From NCBI RefSeq assembly GCF_011397635.1, contig NC_064762.1, positions 20,485,479 through 20,549,478 of the forward strand: DNA of 64,000 nt, in the 5' to 3' direction. The notes beneath the pieces were generated by a model. It was not told where the DNA came from. It saw only the letters and a program-made list of their open reading frames with translations, and did not search any database. The DNA comes from Epinephelus fuscoguttatus. Taxonomy: Eukaryota; Chordata; Actinopteri; Perciformes; Serranidae. The translations under genes and the position numbers were made by a program. Numbering within the stretch: the stretch's first letter is position 1; each line of letters begins with the position of its first letter. Shown in pieces: positions 12,172 through 23,068 of the stretch.

Positions 12172-12990
12172 TTTTTTTTTCCAAAATATTTTATTAAGGT
12201 TTTCAAAAAAGGAAAAACAAAGAAAAATAAAAAAAAGCCACACAGTACATCAGTGTGCAAAACAAACAAAAGTAGACATGACCCTGAGGCGATTACAATA
12301 ATACTTTATATGATACAACATTAGGGTGCAACTAACGATTATTTTCATTGTCGACAAATCGATTATTTCTTCGATTAGTCGACTAATCATTTTATTGAAA
12401 AATGTGTTAAAATGTTGAAAAATGTCGGTCTGTCTCTCCCAAACCCCAAAATTATGTCATCTAGTGTCTTGTTTTGTACTCACGCCAAAGTCAACGATTA
12501 GTTGACTAATCGTTGCAGCCCTATACAACAGCCCTTCCCTCCCACCCCCCAACCCATCCTTCTCCTATCCCCAATTGTTTCCTTCCTTTAAATATTTCTG
12601 AGGCACAATGTCTAGAATTTAATATGCAGAACAGCAACATCCATGGTTTTACTTTTTTTCATTTTTTATGTCAAGGGCCGAATTAAAACACAGTAAGAGC
12701 TGATGTCGTTTGAGACAAAAAGGGTCCCCAGCTCTTATAAAGTTTTTCTCGATAAAGCAAACGACTGGCAGAGAAGTGCAGCATCTCTACTTTTAGGCAG
12801 GACATTACGTCTGGAAGCCACTGGCCAGATGTGGGCTGGGCAGCATCCTTCCATTTGGGCAAGATGGCACGCCGGGCCAAGAGCACAGCAAAGGTCACCA
12901 TATGGTGCTCAAGTTGGGATCGTCTGCACCAGTAATGCCAAACAAGGCAACAGAAGGGTCTTAGTTTAACTTTTTTTAAAGGAATTTAGA
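12172..12990 (-). mobile_element. L1-like LINE, 5'-truncated 3' end, minus strand
   Basis: On the minus strand a decayed coding end is followed by a 3' UTR with AATAAAATATTTTGG and a poly(A) run (plus-strand poly(T) at 12172-12181). The open frame at 12901-12683 reads MVTFAVLLARRAILPKWKDA and continues with a W..DVM..LK.E pattern and a final LY..WGPFLS block, resembling the C-terminal tail of fish L1-clade ORF2 proteins. It is heavily 5'-truncated and cannot be active. A hAT MITE is inserted in the 3' UTR at 12322-12523. Confidence 0.7.
12314..12531. mobile_element. Small hAT-type MITE
   Basis: A 202-bp element (12322-12523) starts TAGGGTGCAACTAACGATTA and ends TTGACTAATCGTTGCAGCCCTA in inverted form, with internal ATCGATTATTTCTTCGATTA motifs. 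This architecture is common in fish hAT MITEs. Flanks are TACAACAT and TACAACAG, an 8-bp duplication with one mismatch. Confidence 0.8.
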
Positions 12991-13486
12991 CAGTGTATGG
13001 AAGATATGCTTGATTTTCAATAGGCCACCACAGACGAGCATAGAAGCAGTTGGAGAGAAAGACCCGCCCCTCTCTTTCTCAAACCCTCAAACTTTCTCAA
13101 AACAGTAAAACTTGGCAGTGCTGATCAAATATAAGCCAAGATTCTGTTACTGTATTCCTAATTTCGCACCTGAAAAGTCTTTACAAAAATATTTTGGTGC
13201 ACTGTTTGGCTGTAATACAAGACTTTGTGAACAGAAAGTCAGAAAGTGGGCGCCAACGGAGGCTGAAAAAACTGAGATGAAAAAGTAAAACTAAGTGGTG
13301 ATCAAATATGAACCAAGATCCTGTTACTGTGTTGCTTATTTTTTTGCCTATAATGTTTACAGAAACATATTTTAGCTTATCATATAGCTGTAATTCAATA
13401 TCAGTTAATACTAGCTGGCCGCCATATTGTTTCCTGTTAAAAAAAAAACAGCCAAGCTGCATTACGCCATGCACCAGCAGCAGTGT

Positions 13487-13933
13487 TTAAGGTGCGTTCG
13501 TTTTGTACTCGGAGGTCAGAAGTCGAAATGGCAATAACGTCATCTCTGAGTAGTCAACAGTTTTTGCATTCTAGTTGACAACAGTGGACAAGCCGGGAAA
13601 AAACATGGACGCCCGCAAGAAAGCCTTTGTTGCCCTTGCACTTTCGGAGTATAGACAGCTTCAAAACCATCATGCACTCCAACTGATGAACGCTGCAGAT
13701 GAGGCTGACCTAATGTAAAACAAATAAGATAAAATTGCTATAAACAGTACTTCAGCGGAGTGTTTACTCACTATGTATGTGACCGGCAGCCATCTTGAAT
13801 TTGTAAGTCGGGGTTGATGCGGTTGCTCCGAGTTTCTGAGTTGGAAATCCGATCTCAGGGTGCGTTGGAGTTTAAACTTCTGACGGGGAACTGGGAATTT
13901 CTGACCTCCGAGTACAAAACGAACGCACCATTA
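13487..13933. mobile_element. PIF/Harbinger-like non-autonomous element in R1
   Basis: The element runs 13490-13930 (441 bp). Its left end is AGGTGCGTTCGTTTTGTACT and its right end is the near-perfect inverse (TACAAAACGAACGCACCA), giving inverted repeats of about 30 bp. The 3-bp duplication TTA (13487-13489 and 13931-13933) fits the TWA target of the PIF/Harbinger superfamily. The R1 copy at 9.1 kb lacks this insert at the matching place, confirming both edges. One short ATG-started frame remains inside. Confidence 0.8.
13605..13718 (+). pseudogene. N-terminal remnant of a transposon protein
   Basis: A 37-codon frame with a real ATG starts MDARKKAFVALALSEYRQLQ and ends at TAA. It lies centrally in the Harbinger-like element, preceded by GGGAAAAAAC. 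I infer that it is the first coding piece of the transposase or partner protein of the autonomous parent, left after internal deletion. I do not recognise a domain, so assignment rests on location only. It is too short to act as a transposase. Confidence 0.4.
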
Positions 13934-14149
13934 TTCATCTGGTGTGGTGCAGTGCATTCTGGTAGTTGTAGGATCTCTAACTCTTGAGCTAAAGCAAATC
14001 CCACAGCCCTTTTTTTCTGTTTTCTCTGGTTGTGTAGCACAATTTTTAAAATTAGTTTTGTCTTTCTATTACATAGACAGCCCAGTTTTATACAAAGACC
14101 ATCTCTCCAGCAGTGAAATATTTCTTTAAGTTGTGCTGGTTCTACTGTG

Positions 14150-14890
14150 AAGAAGCATCTACTGGTGCTTACACACACACACACAGCTGAATGTTGAGGT
14201 TTTCAGGATTGGGTGACACTTGTGCACACACAACCAATATCACCAAACAAGTTGTATGATTATGACAGCTACCATAACACTTAATTTAATTTCCTTTGTC
14301 AGTGCTGCTCTGAGAGGCAGTGAAAATATCAGTTTCTTAAAGTAATTCCTGGACACACACAAAGTAGAAATCATTAAAGTTAAACATGGAGTGAAGCAGT
14401 ACTCACTGTGCCACATCATCCATTGATGCATGGAGAGTCACTTTGTTTTATCACATCAGATGCACAGCAGTAAGATTCAAACTTTCTGCCCCACACACAG
14501 CAGCACTTCCTGTCTACATGCTCAAACTTGTACATTATCAGAGACACAGTGCCCCCTTTTGGCTTACAACTGAACTGCCTTTGAAAACAGCCAGCCAGAG
14601 ACAATCCTGTGTCACAACTATTCTAACAAGCCCTGTGTCTCCAGTGACCAGCAGAGGTGTGACTGTGAGAATCAGTAGGTTCAGTCTCAGCTCGACTGAG
14701 TCACACTTTGTCACCTCTGTCTGGTGTCTGTGATCACACCACAGGCCCAGTCAAAGTTCACGGAGGCAGGCGACAGTCACACTTTCCAAATGAGTAGAAA
14801 ATAAAACAAAGTAACACAAAATATTGCATGATTATGAATACCTCATTTTGAGCAGCACTAACTGAATTTAATTATGACAACTGCTTAGAA
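14150..14890. other. Non-genic stretch
   Basis: Contains a short CA run (14171-14185) and no recognisable gene or repeat. The two opposing short frames at 14416-14733 overlap and have no domain. Confidence 0.4.
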
Positions 14891-15170
14891 AATGATAACT
14901 TCTAAAGGATACAAAGGAAGATGTTATGTAAACAGGTTGGACCTTTATGTTCTATATTAGATCCTGATTATAACTTTAAAAACAGGCTGGTGTATTCGGC
15001 TACAAAGACAGGGTTCATGGCAGTTGTGACACATGTGACCGCTGAGGTCAAACATGGGACTGAGCAGAGTTCACCCCCTCAGGTGTGTATTCCTCACGCC
15101 CAGCTTCACACCAGCTCCTGGGAAAGAGCAGCATGTGTCTGAAAAGTTTTAATTGTAAAAACTGCAAAGT
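14890..15170 (+). repeat. Local repeat unit, copy 1 of 4
   Basis: Core features are a GTTGGACC segment, CCTGATTATAACTTTAAAAA, AAGACAGGGTTCATGGCAGT, GAGGTCAAACATGGGACTGA, CACCCCCTCAGGTGTGTATT and CAGCTCCTGGGAAAGAGCAG. The same blocks recur in this order in the three other copies, all on the plus strand. No frame is conserved, so the unit is probably non-coding. Confidence 0.7.
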
Positions 15171-15479
15171 TCATCAGAGTTCACAGAGTTACACTGGGAC
15201 AGGACAGCATAAAAAGGTAAAAAAATAAAATAAAATTAAGAAAAAAAAATTCTTCACACTGATTCTCAAACATGTTCTATGCCTGAAACCGCCTGGTAGA
15301 GCTGTCTACTGCCTGCTGGGTGCCTAATTTCCCTTGAGATGAATGCAGTATCCATCTATCTGTCCACCCAGCCATTCATCCATCCATCTATGATGCCACG
15401 GGGTACAAACAAAATGACAGAAAGCAACATCTTCGGCCAAAAAAAGTATTACATAATCAGGAACACTTAAAAATGATGA

Positions 15480-15800
15480 GTTTGTGTGACAGTTGCTTAA
15501 ATTTTACAGGATGATTATGATCTATAAAGGAAGATCTTCAGTAATCAGGCTGGACCAGGGGACATCCATCAGTTTAATTCTACGTTAAAACCTGACTATT
15601 ACTTTAAAATGTATTTAAAGGCAAAGACAGGGTTCATAGCAGCTGTGACACATGTTACCACTGAGGTCAAACATGGGACTGAACAGAGTTCACCCCCTCA
15701 GGTGTGTATTCCTCACGCCCAAGTTCACACCAGCTCCTGGGAAAGAGCAGCATGTGTCTGAAAAGTTGAAACTGCGCGAAGTTCACCAAAGTTCACAAAG
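15480..15800 (+). repeat. Local repeat unit, copy 2 of 4
   Basis: Closest to copy 1; the GAGGTCAAACATGGGACTGA block lies 619 bp further on. Includes a GGACCAGGGGACATCCATCA segment that is also present in copy 3. Confidence 0.7.
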
Positions 15801-15889
15801 GTATACTGCGGCAAGACAGAATGTCCCCTACAGAATACAAGATCAAAATCACAAAAAGTAACATCTTCAGCTGCAAAATCATTGCATGA

Positions 15890-16200
15890 TCATGAAATTC
15901 TGAGTTTATGTGTGACGATTGCTTAGAAAATGATCACTTGAGAAGGATGATTATGATCTAAAAATGAGGATCTTAAATAATCAGGCTGGACCAGGGGAAG
16001 GCTGATATCCATCAGTTAATATTTTGTATTAAAACCTGACCATAACTTGGACCGCAGAGGTCAAACATGGGACTGAATAGCTTTTACACCCTCAGGTGTG
16101 TATTCCTCACACCCAGCTTCACACCAGCTCCTGGGAAAGAGCAGCATGTATCTGAAAAACTGTGCAAAGTTCACAAAAGTTCACAAGATTTTGTTGAGAC
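15890..16200 (+). repeat. Local repeat unit, copy 3 of 4
   Basis: Shares AGGTCAAACATGGGACTGAA, CTCAGGTGTGTATTCCTCAC and CAGCTCCTGGGAAAGAGCAG with the other copies. The TTCATGGCAGTTGTGACACA block is deleted here. The common block lies 393 bp after that of copy 2. Confidence 0.7.
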
Positions 16201-19020
16201 ATCATGTACAGGTCCAACTAAAAAAAAAAATCTCATTTAAAAATGTAAATTCATCACATGGAAAATGAGCATTTGATTCAAACACTTTGCTTCAAACTCA
16301 TTCACAAACACAGTCAATGTCTGAAACTGCCCAGTGCAGGTAGTGTTGAGACCGTATATAAATTTAGTTTTCTCTCAGCAATCTCTGACTGTATGTGTAA
16401 CTTCCACCACTAAACACTAGATCATTTATTTGTGTGTAAAAATAAAGAAAATCTAAGAAATGTCTGCTTCAGTTGACATTAAGTTTGTACAGTAAAAACA
16501 GGGCTGTAATGACCTATTTAATATTTGGGGGCACCCAGTCCTGAAGGTGGAGTAAAATAAAAATTTCTCCTAGGATAAATTTTTGGAAACATAACAACTG
16601 AACTGACCATTTTCAAACACTCTGTGGGAAAAATCCTAGATGATTAAAATAATGTTACACAAAAAGGTTAAGCTGTTACGTTCAGCATTACAAGGCTTTT
16701 CAGATGCTTCTTGATCAGGGTAAAAATTCCAATCAATTTCTCTGTTTTAATATATTTTTTTAAAGTCTGTGGATGAAAACAAAAATAAATCTTATAGCCC
16801 GGAACTACTAAAAACCAATGTGCTTTAATAAAAATATTCCAGACGTCTTTCTGTGTCCCCACGCAGTATTTGGAATTTGCATTTACACATTGTCCAGTAG
16901 CATAATAATAAGAATTATTTGTTTAGTTTATTTATGATAATGATTGCATTTTCTAATGATAACTTCAGACAGCAGTGTGTGGTTGCCTGTTATAGCTCTC
17001 AGCATTTTGTTTTTTTATTATTATTATTAATATGGTGAAGGCAAGGGGGCATTTTGAGCATATCTGAATATGTGGCAGGGATTTGTTCCCTCCAATATAT
17101 GTTATAATTCCAGCCTGGAGTAAAGGTTATAAGTTCATCAGACAGGGCATCAGTCCTGGCTGCTTTTATATTGAAGTCTGGAGGTGAGCAAATTTCACAC
17201 CCCAGTAAGTGACACTCCTGAAACCACCAGCTCTGACACCCGGGCCTGGGAAAGTCTCAGCCACGCAGGTCAGGGCTGAAGAGGTTATCAGAGTGTCATC
17301 ATCATAACTCCTAATGTCAGGTCTGTGTATGAATATTACATTTATTTTGTTTCTCAGCAGCCGCCCGTTGTGATCACTTGTTCCAGAAAACATTCAGTTC
17401 AACATTTGTCTGCATCTTTACACCTCTACTGACTTCATAAATGTTGACTTTACTTGTTAAAGTCTGAGCAGGTGTTAAAATAAAATCTGAACAAAAACAA
17501 ATTTGTTAATTCATTGTGATTAAAAAACAGTTTGTCCAGCTGGGGTCAGCAGGTCAGTGGCAGTGCAGCGCCCCTGGTGCAGTCAGAGGCCACCGTGTCC
17601 ACCTTAACCTTAACAAGGTGTGTAAACTTTGCACCCTGCAAAACACCTAATGAGGATCCCAACGGTTTCCAGGGAGAGGCTTGAAGGGTTGGCACCGGGG
17701 TCAGCTGCAGAGTTCAAGTCATTAAATCAGAAATGCAAAATGTGAATGTTTAAATAATAACCTCCATGATAATGTATTTTAATGAGCACAGGGTGCGCAT
17801 TAGATGACATGTCTTGGTACGCAGTTTAAAGGATGCACACACGTGTTGAAGTTCAAGCAGCTTCACATTTAACTTCTCTATAACATCATATTTTAACACT
17901 ATGCTTCCTATTTTTAACAAATCCCAGACATTTATTTGTGGTGTATAAACCGACTGTACAACAGCAGGTAGCCCACTACATCTACCAGCACAAATAATTT
18001 AAAACCTGCTGCTACTTTATAACTGTAAAAATAAATAAAAATGCTTCACATAAGTGTGCCAATAACTTAATATGTTTATAAATTCTGTTCTGCAAGGTGT
18101 TATTATTGCAAAGGCTGATTTACTTACCAGGCAGGATAGTAACTCAGCAGGACACCCACGATCACAAAATGATGCTTTGTAGTAATTTAATGAACTGCAG
18201 TGTTATATTCAGCATCCTCAGTAGCCCCCAAACCACTTCAGTATCATCCAGATCGGCCAAGCAGTTGCTGAAATATTTTCTTAGTGTGCTAATCAATGCT
18301 AATTACGCTAACTATGCCAATTTCCCAACATATTCAAGTTAGCATCCAGCAGTTTCTAAATGCTGGGCACCCATTCTGTACATTTCTAACTTAAAACTTT
18401 GGGGAACTGAACACTTTCGGATTCACATTGCTGGCAAGTAGACTGTCTGGTTTCTCTGACTTGAGGTATTGTGACAAATTTAGGCCAAAGCAAGTGTAAT
18501 TTTCAAGATATAAAGGTCAACAAGGTTTCTGCAAACAAGTGAAGCAGTGATATCAAACACAAAGTGATAAAATTAAATCATTTTTGATGAGAATTTGTCA
18601 AACAGACAATCTTTTTTTTTTGTTTTTTTGGGCATGTTGTGTGTGATATTTTGAAATAAAATGGCAGCAAGCCCCAGAATCTTATTTTGTTCCTTTCCCC
18701 TCTGTTTCAGGGTACTACTTTCCAAATTTCCTGCTTGTGTGACGATTTATGTCATTGTAGCGCCCTAATATTTGCATTTACACAATTTCATAAGAAATAT
18801 GTCCCAAAAAAGAGGCTTTGGGACCTACAGCTACAACTCAGTATCAACTGGTACACTTATAAAGGACTTCCTGCATCATCACTTCATCCTGTGGCTCTGT
18901 CTTGTAGACAAGCTCTAAATCAATTTTACAAATTATTTTTTTAGATGATACTGTGATATCAACATGGTGCATTTCCAAACAGTAATAATTGTGAGGTTGG
19001 TTTTTATTACCAGAAAATTA
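16200..19020. other. Non-genic stretch between local repeat copies
   Basis: No gene recognised. At 17166-17393 the minus strand contains a segment around TTTCCCAGGCCCGGGTGTCA that weakly resembles the antisense of the local repeat (TTTCCCAGGAGCTGGTGTGA), possibly a fifth, older copy. The rest is AT-rich, with poly(T) at 18611-18628. Confidence 0.35.
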
Positions 19021-19420
19021 TTATTGTATAATCATGAATGCTTAATTTTGAGCGGCACCAAATTGTGATTAATTTATGACAAGTGCTGAGAAAATAATAA
19101 CTTTCAAAGGGTAACTGTGATTTACAAAGGAAGACTTTCTGTAATCAAGCTGGACCTCTATATTCTAAATTAAACCCTGATTATAACTTAAAAAACAGGC
19201 TGGTGAATTTGGATGCAAAGACAGGGTGCATGGCAGTTGTGACACATGTGACCACAGAGGTCAAACATGGGACTGAACAGTGTTCACCCCCTCAGGTGTG
19301 GATCCCTCACACACAGCTTCACACCAGCTCCTGGGAAAGACCAGTACGTGTCTGAAAAACTGTGCAAAGTTCACCAAAGTTCACGAAGTTCTGTTGCGAC
19401 AAAACAGCATGCAAAGGAAA
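19020..19420 (+). repeat. Local repeat unit, copy 4 of 4
   Basis: Lies 3.2 kb beyond copy 3 in the same orientation. It shares AATCAAGCTGGACC, CCCTGATTATAACTTAAAAA, GGTCAAACATGGGACTGAAC, CACCCCCTCAGGTGTGGATC and CAGCTCCTGGGAAAGACCAG. Its better match to copy 1 than to copy 3 in the first half suggests more than one duplication event. Confidence 0.7.
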
Positions 19421-19627
19421 AAAATTGCTTCACAGTCATTTACAAACTTTGCTTGAAACTGCCTGCTGCAGCTACTGTTGTGACTCTCTCCTTCTCTCCA
19501 GCTATTTCCACAGCGAGTGTGTGCACATTTTACCACTTAACACAATGTAACGTGTGTATGTGTGTTCATATTAATTACCAAAAACTATTGGACACACAAG
19601 TAGCTGGTGTCTGACTGGATCTTTAGG

Positions 19628-20175
19628 TGAGCAACACATTCTCACTCCGACCTCGTCAAATATTGACGTTTGGTTTCCTGGTCCACATACGACGCCAAAG
19701 GTACCCTGGGTGTGTTGGTTGTTGACGTTCTGGGACGCTGTGTCAAGTTCTGCCTGTTACATGCATTGTCTTCTTTTAAAACACACTTCCATTTTTACAG
19801 GAAATTTACCATGTACATACAGTCTCTTTCAAAATGAATGCACTATGTTGGTACAACACCGCAAACTGACTTTTCTTTTCCCTTCAACAACAATCACACA
19901 TGGTTGGGTCTAGGAAAAAAGAACAGGGTTTGGCTTTAGAATCTTATGAGACACAAACACGGCTCTCTCGGGTGAAAGTCACAGTTTGTTGGACCCATCC
20001 ACCACCGCTCCTGCTCACCCCATACAGACTTTCGCCGCCTTAACTTAAACTATAACAGCAACCAGCCGTTTATCATGCTGACGTTAAAGGACACCTTTTT
20101 TTCATTGGTTTCTGACGCCACAAGTCACTGCCCAAGTGCCGGATTTCCACAACTTTGGAGTGAGACCGGGCTTAG
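19628..20175 (+). mobile_element. Interspersed repeat R2, copy 1 (DNA-transposon-like)
   Basis: It starts ACACATTCTCACTCCGACCT and ends with the inverse-like TTTGGAGTGAGACCGGGCTT, so it appears bounded by short inverted repeats. Shared internal blocks are ACCCTGGGTGTGTTGGTTGT, TGTCAAGTTCTGCCTGTTAC and CACATGGTTGGGTCTAGGAA. Related copies lie at 45290-45545 (plus), 51505-51690 and 52040-52590 (minus). No coding capacity is conserved. Confidence 0.55.
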
Positions 20176-20179
20176 ATGA

Positions 20180-21020
20180 GATATAACATTGTCATGTGTG
20201 GTGTGTAGCAAGCCCTAAATGTGTGTTTGTGGGTGATAGTGTACATACACAATGCACAACCAAGCAGGAAGAACAAGGCGTCGAGTAGAGTAGAGACCCA
20301 ACACCTTATCTTGGACCCAGGGCCCCACATTGTGTTCATACAGCCCTAATTCATGTGTGATTGAACCATTCATCCTGTGAGAGGAGGGAAGAAAACACTT
20401 CACTAGTATGACATACATCTTTTGGTGGCAAACCCACATCTATATGATACCTAAACTCTATCAAGATAACATTTCAGCTCAAAACCACATCAAATAATGT
20501 TTTTTTCCTGTCTAAACTAATAGTTTCACTGGAGTCTACAAACCTTTCCCCACTGACTATCTCACTGCAGATCTTTATGCTCTCCTGACCCCGTTGACAC
20601 CTCCCACATGTCACGTACTTTCCGCACTTCAGGCGTCACTGCGCAGGAAATGGCGCGTTTACCACCTCGCACTTATCCATGGGAAAAGAGCTGTTCAGGC
20701 CACAAGCAGGCAGATGTGTCACGTAAAGTGAAAACCCTGTCTCTGCTACAACTTCTAATAAATAAAGTAACTCGGAGAGAGAAATAGATATGTGGAAAAG
20801 TGTATTTTAAAGAGATGCTTCAATGAAAAGGAGAGTCCCGGTACACCTGGTGCAGAGATAAAGTAAAACTGATGTCTTGGGACACAGACTTTCAAATAGT
20901 AACTTTCAAAGTCCCCTTGTTCCCTAAAAAACTATTTTCACTATTTATTCCTGTGGCTGATTCGACTAAAAATCCTGAATCAAAAGAATAATGAAGCTCC
21001 AGACAATGACATTCATTTAC
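20180..21020. other. Non-genic stretch downstream of ripply2
   Basis: No gene recognised. The segment 20570-20720 is less AT-rich than its surroundings and looks single-copy. Open frames are short and without domains. Confidence 0.4.
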
Positions 21021-21025
21021 TGTAT

Positions 21026-21031
21026 TTTATT
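21026..21031 (-). terminator. Candidate ripply2 polyadenylation signal
   Basis: Canonical AATAAA on the minus strand (plus-strand TTTATT), 165 bp downstream of the ripply2 stop codon. This would give a 3' UTR of under 200 nt. Confidence 0.5.
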
Positions 21032-21195
21032 TCACTTCTCAAAGTACAAAAGAGGTAGAAATGTTAGAGGAATAATTTAAGCATTTACATTCTTGTTAAG
21101 AAGCGACAGAGATCTATGTACATGTATTTACAGTAATAAGTTAAAGGAAATATATTATCACATTATGCAACAGTTCACAGGCTCCAGAGAGCTGT

Positions 21196-21735
21196 TTAGT
21201 TCAGCTCCTTTTCCGTGTCCTCCTCTTCATCATCGCTGTCTTCATCGCTGCTGGAGTCCTCGTAAGGACAGATGGTCGCTTGGACCGGGTAGTTGCGCAG
21301 GAGCATCTCTGCGTCCTGGTACAGATAATCGAAACATCTCGATTTCGGCCAGTATAACCTTTAAAAGAGAACAAAAATGAATAAGAGATGCTTAAAAGAA
21401 ATTACCAGCACGGGAATTAAAGATTTGGTAATTAACAAAACTGTACTTACTTCACTGGGTGGATGACCTGAGGAGTTTTGGGGTGTTGCGCAGCAGATAG
21501 ATCTCCGTGGACAGAGCGGGCCTGGAGGTTAAAACAAAGCAATCCTGGTTATATTTTTATCCGTTTAACAACACATACATCAATTTCAGTATTTCAAGTT
21601 GTCAAAACTTACCTTGTGTGCGCCCGTTTTGTCCTCTGCTCCAGTCCACGGCCTCCACAAACCACCGGACTGCTGCGTAACACCGTCCCCAGAGAAAACA
21701 CAAGTTAATCCACTCTCGGTACCGAAAGTCTCCAT
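21196..21735 (-). CDS. ripply2: Ripply2, Groucho-recruiting T-box modulator
   Basis: Three coding exons on the minus strand: 21735-21613, 21521-21451 and 21358-21196, with GT-AG introns (donors GTAAGT twice; acceptors CCTCCAG and TTTAAAG). They splice in frame to 118 aa. The WRPW tetrapeptide at residues 27-30, in GGLWRPWTG, recruits Groucho/TLE co-repressors. The Ripply homology domain follows at about 85-94 (HPVKLYWPKS) to FDYLYQDAEMLLRNYPVQAT near 97-116 of the extended family alignment; here it ends in YPVQATI, which contacts T-box factors. The C terminus is an acidic Ser/Asp/Glu tail. In vertebrates Ripply2 is nuclear and turns off Tbx6-driven transcription at the forming somite boundary. 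An in-frame ATG at 21867 would give 162 aa; I prefer 21735 because a TATA-like box lies between the two. Length fits the family (about 110-130 aa). Confidence 0.93.
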
Positions 21736-21801
21736 GGCTCCTTGTAGTGATCGGTCCTGCTTACAAGTCCGCTGAAGATGTGAGACTGAAGGAAGGAAGC
21801 T

Positions 21802-21811
21802 TCTATTTATC
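21802..21811 (-). promoter_or_regulatory. TATA-like box of ripply2
   Basis: The minus strand reads GATAAATAGAAG here, 67-76 bp upstream of the chosen ripply2 ATG. A start of transcription about 30 bp further on (near 21775) would leave a short leader and place the alternative ATG at 21867 outside the transcript. The role is inferred from position. Confidence 0.45.
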
Positions 21812-22231
21812 AGGGCCCCGGCAGTCGGTGCCAAATTGCGCTTTGACGCGTCTCCAAGTGTCTCCATGCGCCACGGTGGTGAGGTGCGAAGTCACACTTC
21901 AGCAAACTCCAGCCATATGGTCACTTTCTTTCCTAATATTAAATGTAGGATTTTTTTTAAAAAGCATCTCTTGTGAAATAGTGGCTTATTTAAAACACAT
22001 TTAAAATAAACTGTATATTTGATTAAATGTGCGCACCAGCTCTCCTCACCCACTATGGAGCCACTATAGGGTTTGCGCATTATATGTAAGTGTCATTTCA
22101 GTCCAACAGGCCTATTTAGTGATGTGATTTGAACAAGATGTGTGTTTAAATCCAAGATACAATAAGTAAAAGCGGAGTTTGATTTGTTAAATTCTTGCCA
22201 GCACAAACTTGCTCTCCAACCCTTCAACCTT

Positions 22232-22292
22232 TTCACCTTTCAGTATCTCCGTATGTGCAGCCATTTGTGTGTGAGGTGTGAAGAAACACGTG
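22232..22292. promoter_or_regulatory. T-box and E-box cluster upstream of ripply2
   Basis: Within 61 bp, about 0.5 kb upstream of the ripply2 ATG, lie a T-box half-site-like TTCACCT (22232-22238), an E-box CATTTG (22262-22267), a consensus T-box half-site AGGTGTGA (22274-22281) and an E-box CACGTG (22287-22292). Ripply2 is known to be activated in presomitic mesoderm by Tbx6 and the bHLH factor Mesp, so the grouping is what an enhancer would look like. Function is inferred. Confidence 0.45.
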
Positions 22293-22299
22293 CCCTACT

Positions 22300-22795
22300 G
22301 TCATTGCCCGCTGAGTGGGATGATGGAAGAAGGCTCGTGCGCAGTGACACGCGTCAGCCTTTTGTATAGCAGCAGCAGGGGGGAGGGCTAATGGCTGCAC
22401 TTCAGCAGATGCAGAGCTTGAATGCATCACGCTCTCCTATATGGAAACGCATTTCATTATCTTATACAACTGCTATATGAGCTCGCCTTTCTGCCCTTGA
22501 TGATGAAGACCACCAGTTATCCACTGGTCCCATTCTTCCTTTTCAGATATGTGAAGTGTTTTCTACCTGTGCAACAACAGGGGGCAGTGTGGGGCTGCAT
22601 CCTGGGATGACATGATCCTGGGTACAGTGTAATATTTGACACATTTGTGTGTGAGAAAAATCCAGTAGGGGAAGAAGTCCGTCAAAATGTACTCAAAAGG
22701 TACTCATTATGCCAAAATTTGTGTGTTTTACTACTATGTATGATGTTTTTCATGTTAATATTGCTGCTGCATTAATGTCTATATTAATGTCTATA
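22300..22795. other. Non-genic stretch upstream of ripply2
   Basis: No gene or classified repeat seen. The part nearest ripply2 is GC-richer and may belong to its regulatory region. Confidence 0.35.
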
Positions 22796-22796
22796 T

Positions 22797-23060
22797 CTAT
22801 TTTCTGCATTTTACTGATGTGGTTGTGTTAATTTTAACTATTTTATTGGGTAGTTTAACCAACAGCCCCCCCATCATATTCTGTACAATCATTTCGGTTG
22901 ATTTCAGGGGAGATGCAAGGGACACGTCTTTGTTAATATTTAGAACACAAGCATTTGTTCCCCCCAATAACAGCATGAAAGTAGCAGAGTACTTAAAGAC
23001 ATTTCCACCATATGTTGGTGCAGAAACAGATGATATTGGTTCATAAAAAAGCACCATAAT
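22797..23060 (+). repeat. Interspersed repeat R4, copy 1
   Basis: Shares AACAGCATGAAAGTAGCAGA, ACTTAAAGACATTT and the ending CACCATAATGCAGGAAAT with 24290-24420 and 24830-24970. Frames are open on both strands but not preserved in the other copies, so I do not call a gene. Confidence 0.45.
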
Positions 23061-23068
23061 GCAGGAAA

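Larger units (their letters stand above)
13013..14150 (+). repeat. Interspersed repeat R1, copy C, with internal duplication
   Basis: Shares with copy A the segments AAAGACCCGCCCCTCTCTTT, GAAACATATTTTAG and GTGCATTCTGGTAGTTGTAG. The segment around AACCAAGATCCTGTTACTGT occurs twice (about 13120-13200 and 13305-13390), so this copy carries an internal duplication. It is split by a Harbinger-like element at 13490-13930. Confidence 0.55.

Noticed and set aside
21736-21867. N-terminal extension of ripply2 from the upstream ATG
   Set aside because: The extra 44 residues have no family similarity, and a TATA-like box lies inside this segment.
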